Source: Chromobotia macracanthus (taxonomy: Eukaryota > Chordata > Actinopteri > Cypriniformes > Botiidae). Taken from it: 64,000 nucleotides of DNA. A program made the translations under genes and the position numbers. The first letter of the stretch is position 1. Every line of letters begins with the position of its first letter. The notes under the pieces were generated by a model. It saw nothing but the letters and a program-made list of their open reading frames with translations, had not been told where the DNA came from and made no database searches. The stretch is taken from positions 392,001-456,000 of the forward strand of contig JAZGTH010000035.1 in NCBI GenBank assembly GCA_036877525.1, read 5' to 3'. Shown piece by piece: positions 60,201 to 64,000 of the stretch.

Positions 60201-62677
60201 CTTAATGGTATTGTTAAACAAGCAAGTTTTCAGATCTTCATAATGATCTCTTTGTCAATGGTTGGGCCTAATTTAAACCGTCATGCTGACCAAAGGAGCA
60301 GATATGGGACCTTACAAGAGGGGCCCACTTATTTTCCCCTTCAGTGGAATGTGATGGCGTCCTTTTGAGTTTTGACTGTGATTTGAAATAGTATGATTTT
60401 GAGTACAACATTATTATCTGTCATTATTCTGATAACTTTATCAGATACATTCAGATGAGGCAAAGAGTTTGTGGGACTGGGTGTATATGCATATGTTTCC
60501 ACTGAAATACAGGATTTCAAAGGACTCTGTAACTAGAGCCTAGTGAGCTGCCTAACTAGACAGCATTTTAAAGCATCATAGCTGTGGTTTTGGGGATACA
60601 CTAAATACTTGTTACTGTATTTTTGTAGTTATTTTTAAAGCAATGTAAAAATGTTTAAAACACTTAAATGTTATAAGACTATAATGTAAATTGATTTAAA
60701 AAAACTGATTGATTTTATATCCTTTACGTAGACACTAACTGCAAAATAAATCATATAGAGCTCAGTGGAAAAACGTAAGAAATGGTCATTAAAATATATT
60801 TATATTTCACTTCATACCAAAAGTATCAATAAAAATATTTCAATCCTAATAAAATTCATTAAAATGTAAAATTAGACTCTATTGGAATCAACGTTGAATT
60901 GTACAGTATCTCTTTTATATGAAGAAAGGTATTTGTGTGATGCCGGCCAGGTAGAGTGTCCAAATCAGACACTTCAGTTAGAATGTTGCCTTAGATTCAG
61001 TAGACAGCAAGGCGATTACTATGGTTTGGAACACAGGCTGTGTGTGTGTACGGGTATTTATTACATTGTGAGGATCAAATGTCCCTATAAGTGTAGTAAT
61101 ACCACTGCACTTTGACCTTGTGGGAACAATTTAGAGGTCTCCATGAGGAAACAAGCTTATAAATCATACAGAATGATCTTTTCTGAAAATCTGTGAGGGT
61201 AAGATTTAGGTGTAGGTTTAGGGATAGAACATACAGTTTGTACAGTATTAAAACCATTACGTCTATGGAATGTCCCCATAAAACAAGAAAATCTGTATGT
61301 GTGTGTCTGTGTGTGTGTGTGTGTGATCGTATCAGAACTGATTTCGCTGTGACTGAATGAGTGTTTTGCAGGTAATCTAGAGAAGCGACAAAACCACCAC
61401 AGAGCCTAAAAGAAGAAATTAAGCTCAATGTTGCTAAACCACACACACTCACACTTACAATGAGACTATCAACCACCAGCCTACATGGATCTTTTCAGCA
61501 GTTCTTTCTGTTTGCCTCTAAACACACACACACATCCAAACAATCCCCTTTGGACCAGGGACACACACACCTCCATCACTGGTAAGTTCTGAGCACATAA
61601 TGTGGTGCTATCAATCTGAATGATTACCACACAGCCCTAAAAAATAATAACCTGTCTGTTTACATGATGTATGCATGCAAATGTGTTTAAAGTATTGCAA
61701 ATTTACGCATTCATTTAAATACTGACACATTATCTCCAGTTAATCTATAAAACAGTTTTTGGCAATATTGAAAAAGCCATGCCACAAAGCATTCAGACAA
61801 TCTATAGGGCTGAGGCATTGTGCATCTCGCATAGCTGCCAACATAAAAATACATTTCTTCCAGGCATTTGAATAAATAGCACAATATTAAATTCTACAAT
61901 TCCTACATAGACACTGATTGGTCATGCCTCCCATAGGGCACAAATCCTCCATTCCAGTAAGACTTTTAAACAAAGCTCAGCTGAACTGAAACTAAGGCTG
62001 CAACTATACGGCACACATTAAAGGAGGACTAAGCTCTGAGATTTTCTGAGAGATTAAAGCTAGATGCTATTGCAGCAGGGGGTCCAGGGATAAAGACCCT
62101 AACGACAGTTGTTGGTGCTCGGGTCGTATATGGATGGCTGTTGATGTTTTCTTAGCTTCTTCTACAATCATCACACTAACATCATAGCTTTGAGATGTTC
62201 CCCTGTCAAGCAAACTACTCCAAAACAGGATTTCCAAGGATTTTGTTAATAAAAAAAGATTAGAGGCGCATAATGCAAAGAAGGCATCACCCTGTGACAA
62301 TGGATTCATTGCCTTATACTGTAATTTATTGTACACAGGCCTGTATCACTCATTTCAACTCTCGCCTTTTTTTATTACTCTTTCATATTCTTTCTGTGCT
62401 GTTCACCAGCAAAACTTTGACCAGCAAGTTGTTTCTAATAAAGCTGGGATGCCATACTGGTCTTAATAAATAAATGACCTGATGGGAATACAATAAGGAA
62501 CTTGTTCCCTTGTTACTCTACCTTGTGGTTCTTGCCATAGCGGTAGATCATCCAATCTTCTCCATTAGTGCTGACCTCTAGCTTAAAGGTGGTGACAAAG
62601 TAAGACTTGTGTGTCTCCTTGGAAACTGCCCCCTGAGTGGCAATGCCTGTCAGGACCTTCAGGAAATGCAGGTCCAC
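32003..62677 (-). CDS. nrp2: Neuropilin-2, 3' half with two alternative C-terminal exons
   Basis: NRP2 is a single-pass receptor for class 3 semaphorins and VEGF-C/VEGF-A, partnering with plexins and VEGFRs in axon guidance and lymphatic and vascular growth. Exons in transcript order are 62677-62522, 53907-53763, 52357-52008, 51437-51293, 44787-44710, 43699-43556, 41246-40981, 40699-40603 and 39154-39122. Transcription then continues into 37177-36861, or into 32307-32003 with or without 32518-32456. All junctions are GT-AG and in phase. Domains in order are b1 (second part), b2, a Thr-rich linker, MAM, then the juxtamembrane and transmembrane region and tail. The CUB domains and signal peptide are off-window to the right. 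The MAM domain and SEA C-terminus identify a neuropilin, and the tails identify NRP2 rather than NRP1. Which teleost paralogue it is cannot be told from sequence alone. Confidence 0.95.
32456..32518 (-). CDS. nrp2: nrp2 cassette exon, 21 codons, juxtamembrane
   Basis: This 63-nt exon has a good acceptor (TTGTCTTCCAAACAG) and a GTCAAG-GTAAAT donor. It is phase 1 at both ends, so including or skipping it keeps the frame into the NRP2a-type tail. It adds EQRPEDLGNNPLFRGREQIG plus Q, a charged, soluble stretch. Human NRP2a has optional 5-, 17- and 22-residue inserts at this place, but the sequence here is not similar. The assignment rests on splice sites, phase and position; no transcript was seen. 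Confidence 0.72.
32519..36860. other. nrp2 intron and NRP2b-type 3' UTR
   Basis: This region is downstream of the NRP2b-type stop and upstream of the cassette exon. It must serve both as 3' UTR of the short-tail transcript and as intron for the other. A MITE-like element lies at 34.85-35.23 kb. No further exon was recognised. Confidence 0.65.
34850..35232. repeat. MITE-like element with long imperfect terminal inverted repeats
   Basis: The left end (about 34855-34945) contains TTTGGACACTT, AAAATGTCTAAATGTCAT and GATAAAAATATC. The reverse complement of the right end (about 35140-35225) reads TTTGGACACTT, AAAATGTTTAAAATGTCAT and AATAAAATATCC in the same order. The inverted repeats are roughly 80 bp with indels. 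The terminal AGTGTCCAAATACTTTG resembles Tc1-family ends. The interior is non-coding. It lies inside an nrp2 intron. Confidence 0.55.
36861..37177 (-). CDS. nrp2: nrp2 alternative terminal exon, NRP2b-type tail
   Basis: The acceptor is TCTCCACCAG. The coding part is 317 nt, ending at TGA 36863-36861. It encodes a linker (PTVDTTVSLKPMPTYWYYV), a distinct transmembrane helix (GTLFLLGCVTLVMVLCC) and a tail with HLAAKKSQHSVSYKS and VEPMLTIRLEKEE ending CSQC. The human NRP2b tail has matching AAKK, HSITYK and VEPTLTIKLE elements. It lacks the SEA PDZ ligand. It replaces both transmembrane segment and cytoplasmic tail relative to the 32003-32307 exon. A G8 run (37081-37088 on the plus strand as C8) falls in the transmembrane codons. 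Confidence 0.94.
37178..39121. other. nrp2 intron
   Basis: This is AT-rich intron sequence before the NRP2b-type exon. No further exon or recognisable repeat was seen. Confidence 0.7.
39122..39154 (-). CDS. nrp2: nrp2 33-nt linker exon, splice hub for alternative tails
   Basis: This tiny exon has a CATCTTTCAG acceptor and ACTG-GTGAGT donor. With the split Gln codon it encodes QPFAAFPPEMT, equivalent to the human MEPISAFAG segment after the MAM domain. It ends one base into a codon, which is the phase required by all three downstream exons. Confidence 0.85.
39155..40602. other. nrp2 intron
   Basis: The intron holds a plus-strand open frame of 140 codons (39468-39890) without family motifs, probably chance. 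It also has an AT-rich stretch near 40.42-40.50 kb and a GA-rich run (about 40539-40583). Confidence 0.65.
40603..40699 (-). CDS. nrp2: nrp2 exon: end of MAM domain
   Basis: This 97-nt exon has a TTCTCTGCAAG acceptor and TACAC-GTAAGT donor. It encodes VVIEGFFERGSRGHIWVDNI and HMSTSTELEQCT. The (I)DNI and terminal Cys positions match the MAM C-terminus of NRP2 (IVFEGVIGKGRSGEIAIDDI, then ENC). Confidence 0.92.
40981..41246 (-). CDS. nrp2: nrp2 exon: central MAM domain
   Basis: This 266-nt exon has a CTCACCACAG acceptor and TATCAG-GTATAT donor. It encodes NFGNFLYVEASPK, ARLMSPVV, VCLLFYYQLQG, EALLWALKGNQGPMWKEGR and ILPQSPKEYQ, following the MAM pattern (FLRL, ARLISP, CMEFQYQ, WKHGRIILP, YQ in human NRP2). 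The domain promotes receptor oligomerisation. It is more diverged from human than the b2 domain. Confidence 0.94.
41247..43555. other. nrp2 intron, 2.3 kb
   Basis: Apart from the 33-bp tandem duplication at 42545-42610, I see no structure. Several open frames carry no family signal. Confidence 0.7.
42545..42610. repeat. 33-bp tandem duplication
   Basis: Two head-to-tail copies begin GGGATCTGTGATGCTGGATC. They differ only near their ends (GTTTTACGAGATT and ATTTTATGAGATG). It is intronic. Confidence 0.9.
43556..43699 (-). CDS. nrp2: nrp2 exon: start of MAM domain
   Basis: This 144-nt exon has a CTCTCTCTAG acceptor and GACA-GTAAGT donor. It encodes LCDFEQSMCGWTHDPMSDLK and WSLYSSSSPS. This is the MAM N-terminal signature (C-x-FE...CGW...D...W) seen in NRP2 as CNFDFLEEPCGWMYDHAKW. 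Phase fits both neighbours. Confidence 0.92.
43915..44217. repeat. Minisatellite, unit about 28-30 bp
   Basis: Around ten degenerate copies of CACAGATTCCTGTCTCACTG followed by a short TATATT-type spacer lie head to tail. Units vary in length and include AAATTCCTGTCTCAC, AGATTCTTGTCTCACTG and AGATTCCTTTCTGACTG. It is intronic, about 200 bp upstream (in transcript sense) of the first MAM exon. The open plus-strand frames here come from the repeat. Confidence 0.85.
44710..44787 (-). CDS. nrp2: nrp2 exon: Thr-rich linker between b2 and MAM
   Basis: This 78-nt exon has a TTCCTATTAG acceptor and GTCAG-GTAACC donor. It encodes ESTTIPDTATPTLLLQEETS and TAHRMS, a Thr/Pro-rich linker likely to carry O-glycans, as in human NRP2 (VKSEETTTPYPTEEE). 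Identity is low, but phase and position fit exactly. Confidence 0.82.
45989..46033. repeat. Perfect 18-bp inverted repeat, 9-base loop
   Basis: TACATTACAGGAGTGTAC (45989-46006) and its exact reverse complement (46016-46033) flank the loop GAAAGAATT. It is intronic in nrp2. The arms are the longest perfect hairpin I noticed in the window. Confidence 0.9.
47528..47585. repeat. Tandem duplication, unit about 28 bp
   Basis: Two adjacent copies of CTGGGTCAATTTCAAGTGTA followed by AAAT differ by one extra G and a few end bases. Confidence 0.85.
49481..49545. repeat. GAAG/GAAA compound microsatellite
   Basis: About six GAAG-type units are followed by about nine GAAA units, purine-only over roughly 60 bases. 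Confidence 0.95.
51293..51437 (-). CDS. nrp2: nrp2 exon: end of b2 discoidin domain
   Basis: This 145-nt exon has a CTCCTTCTGCAG acceptor and GCCAG-GTAAGA donor. It encodes FEGNTHYDTPEIRRFDEIVA, QYIRVYPERWSPAGIGMRLE and ILGCD. It is nearly identical to human NRP2 (FEGNMHYDTPDIRRFD, YVRVYPERWSPAGIGMRLEVLGCD). The Cys closes the F5/8 type C fold. Confidence 0.97.
52008..52357 (-). CDS. nrp2: nrp2 exon: main part of b2 discoidin domain
   Basis: This 350-nt exon has a GCTCTGTTCAG acceptor and CCAAAG-GTGAGA donor. It encodes GMLSGLLPDSQITASS, RLVASRSGWFPS, EEWLQVDLGVPKTVRGIITQ, GARGVDG and ENRAFVRKYRLSHSLNGKDW. The closest match is the b2 F5/8 type C (discoidin) domain of NRP2, which with b1 forms the VEGF and heparin-binding face. 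No stops or missing residues were noticed. Confidence 0.97.
52358..53762. other. nrp2 intron, 1.4 kb
   Basis: The intron holds a G-rich tract on the transcribed strand near its 5' splice site (53651-53688) and a GC-richer stretch at about 52.92-53.05 kb. No further exon was recognised. Confidence 0.7.
53651..53688 (-). other. Potential G-quadruplex near an nrp2 donor
   Basis: The minus (transcript) strand has GGGGGG-A-GGGGGGG-TT-GGGG, an 11-base gap, then GGGGG. Four G-runs of at least four bases start about 75 bases downstream of the donor of the 53763-53907 exon. Confidence 0.65.
53763..53907 (-). CDS. nrp2: nrp2 exon: end of b1 discoidin domain
   Basis: This 145-nt exon has a CTCTCCGTAG acceptor and AACGG-GTCAGT donor. 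It encodes VFHANVDPSEVVLNRI, ARFVRIRPQTWKNGIALRFE and LYGCQIT. Human NRP2 has TRFVRIRPQTWHSGIALRLELFGC at the same place. Confidence 0.96.
55676..55740. repeat. GGTTGCTAG-type repeat, reverse orientation
   Basis: Degenerate copies of AGCAACACCCTGGCAACCA follow one another (AGCAACGCCCTACCAACC, AGCAACACCCTGGCAACC, AGCAACACTT). It is the reverse complement of the motif at 2538-2625. Confidence 0.6.
55966..56002. repeat. Perfect 15-bp inverted repeat, 7-base loop
   Basis: AGAGTTTTCCACACA (55966-55980) and TGTGTGGAAAACTCT (55988-56002) flank CGAAAAA. It is intronic in nrp2. Confidence 0.9.
57249..57283. repeat. CA microsatellite with TA end
   Basis: A (CA)n run of about 13 units followed by a short TATATAT. 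Confidence 0.93.
57469..57492. repeat. TG microsatellite
   Basis: A short (TG)n run interrupted by GAG. Its motif is the complement of the CA run 200 bases to the left. Confidence 0.9.
61040..61330 (+). repeat. Fish interspersed repeat (GGACCAAATGTCCC type)
   Basis: TTACATTGTGAGGATCAAAT and GTCCCTATAAG are followed by ATGAGGAAACAAGCTTATAA, GGTGTAGGTTTAGGGATAGA and ATGTCCCCATAAAAC, ending in a TG microsatellite. I recognise this order from a high-copy ostariophysan/cyprinid-type repeat; the exact family name is uncertain. Confidence 0.5.
62522..62677 (-). CDS. nrp2: nrp2 exon: middle of b1 discoidin domain
   Basis: This 156-nt, 52-codon exon is phase 0-0, with a TTTCTCCTTAG acceptor and CACAAG-GTAGAG donor. 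It encodes VDLHFLKVLTGIATQGAVSK, SYFVTTFKLEVSTNGEDWMI and YRYGKNHK. Human NRP2 has VDLRFLTMLTAIATQGAISR and KLEVSTNGEDWMVYRHGKNHK. It is the most 5' nrp2 exon in the window. Confidence 0.97.
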
Positions 62678-64000
62678 CTAAGGAGAAAAAGCAAAGTTGC
62701 ATGGTGAGTAAATGAGGTAAGACTGGATGGTTGCTATAGGGCATTTCTACATGGTTGCTAGTCTACTGGCCAAGCCCCCAACCCCAAGATATTCTGGTGC
62801 CTAGATACAGCTGCAGTCCCTCCTTCAACATAAAATGGGATTTTTAAAAACTATCTCTGTTTTAAAAAACTTTCGGTCAGGTTAAAAAAAAGAGTACATT
62901 GTTATTTTATTGAGAATAAAGAGTAAATTGTTATTTTGTCAGTCATTGTTTGTCAATTGTTTTGTCAACTCCTGACTGTGCAGGAGTTTGTTTTTAGTCT
63001 GACAAACTGCTTGCCAGTGAAAACATTCCACATTGTGCCTGGTTATGATGCTGTGTTAGGTGCTGAAGTTTAAAACTTAGCAAACTTAGTAATGCTTTCC
63101 TTAGCAAACACCACTACAGATAGGATGATGAGGAAGTGATGAGCGAGGGAGGAAGTGGAGGAAGTGATGAGCGAGGGAGGAAGTGGAGAAAGAAATGAGA
63201 GAGGGCTGTGAGAGGAATGAAACAGAAGAGCAGACAGACAAATTGAGCTGTGAGAATATGTGGCTTTTCTTCCCTGCAGATCATGGACAGCAGCAGAGGT
63301 GTTATCAGAGGTTTAAAATCAATCACCTCATCTCTGATCGATACTAACCACCTTAATTCAACTCTCTTTCACCACAAAGATGATCACCCTCCCCCCCCAC
63401 CGCCACAGTGATGATGATGATTATGGTTCAAGAGCTGCCTCTCTGCCACCCCGCCTCAACTGCAATGAACTCTCTAATCAGGCATTCCGCTCCCGTCCTA
63501 GAGGAGGGCTGTTACCCATGATCCTCGGCGCTCCCTGCTCAGCGGGATGTCATCTGAACATGAGCGGGAAAACTGCAGCGTTTGTTATCTGTCAGAAAGA
63601 CAGGTGTGGCTTTCACACACCGACACGAGCGCACACACACTACCTTCTGTAAAGCTGCTTAGGGCCACAGAGAAACACACCTAGACAAAAAAAAATCAAT
63701 AGAATCCTGGACGGCTGCTAACTATTTATTCCTAGGAAAGGACCCTCATCAATCAAGTGGCTGTTACCATCAGAGCGTGCTGTGCATCATCAACCCCTGT
63801 GCCCGGAGAATGACGTAGCATACCACATCTGAGAAGTGTGGCTAGAATACATCAGTCCCTAATGAATAGTAATAAAGGTACATAAAGACAAATAGAGAGA
63901 AACGTAAAGCCTGTATCAAAGAGAAAGAGCACACACGCACAAGATGAGGTGTTCAAAAACATCTTCGTAGGTCCCAAATTAAAATCTATCAATATCTTCT
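62678..64000. other. nrp2 intron, continues off-window
   Basis: This is intron upstream of the b1 exon. It contains a 28-bp tandem duplication (63130-63185) and a GC-rich, CpG-containing stretch (about 63.45-63.62 kb) that could be regulatory. No exon was recognised. Confidence 0.65.
63130..63185. repeat. 28-bp perfect tandem duplication
   Basis: Two identical adjacent copies begin GAGGAAGTGATGAGCGAGGG and end AGGAAGTG. Purine-rich, intronic. Confidence 0.92.

Larger units (their letters stand above)
53908..62521. other. nrp2 intron, 8.6 kb
   Basis: This is the largest intron in the window, splitting the b1 domain. It contains a perfect 15-bp hairpin (55966-56002), a GGTTGCTAG-type repeat (55.7 kb), CA/TG microsatellites at 57.25 and 57.47 kb, and a fish interspersed repeat at 61.04-61.33 kb. 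No exon was recognised. Confidence 0.7.

Noticed and set aside
60882..61115. Cys-rich 77-codon plus-strand open frame
   Set aside because: The second half lies in an interspersed repeat, and there is no signal peptide or splice context.
1..64000. CRISPR arrays, phage or bacterial defence systems, novel operons
   Set aside because: Everything about the window (introns, SINEs, Tc1, low gene density) is vertebrate. The direct repeats seen are micro- and minisatellites, not spaced identical repeats.

Overview
The window is vertebrate nuclear DNA, almost certainly from a teleost fish. Short exons with GT-AG introns make up two protein-coding genes. The space between and within them holds fish-type repeats: a Tc1 transposase, tRNA-derived SINEs, MITE-like inverted repeats and many CA, TA, GA and CT microsatellites. 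No bacterial operon, phage or CRISPR structure is present. Exons were found by reading both strands for family motifs, then requiring GT-AG borders and matching codon phase across every junction. Most introns here are too long for open reading frames to be informative.

Left part, 486-7823, minus strand: thirteen exons of an ABCB6-type ABC half-transporter. They encode the six-helix membrane core and the nucleotide-binding domain up to just past Walker A. The remaining ABC motifs would lie left of base 1. All thirteen exons join in frame except one. The exon at 1529-1615 carries one extra base, which makes an immediate TGA before the nucleotide-binding domain. No exon for the N-terminal TMD0 domain was found; the first recognisable exon opens with an ATG at 7823. 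The copy is either a decaying paralogue or contains a sequence error.

Middle, about 8.3-31.7 kb: intergenic, with no protein gene I can support. It contains an orphan CpG-rich patch (12.36-12.80 kb), a truncated Tc1 transposase (23.9-24.5 kb), several SINE relics, an ATC-type triplet tract and possible conserved non-coding elements.

Right part, 31.7-64 kb, minus strand: the 3' half of neuropilin-2 (nrp2). It runs from the second part of the b1 discoidin domain through b2, the MAM domain, the juxtamembrane linker and two alternative C-terminal exons. The NRP2b-type tail (36861-37177) lies upstream of the NRP2a-type tail (32003-32307). A 63-nt cassette exon sits just before the NRP2a-type tail. 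The donor exon at 39122-39154 joins in frame to any of the three. The CUB domains and signal peptide lie beyond the right edge.

Both genes are transcribed leftward, nrp2 upstream of abcb6. NRP2 is a semaphorin/VEGF co-receptor in axon guidance and vessel growth. ABCB6 is a porphyrin or metal-conjugate half-transporter. No functional link between them is implied; they are simply neighbours.
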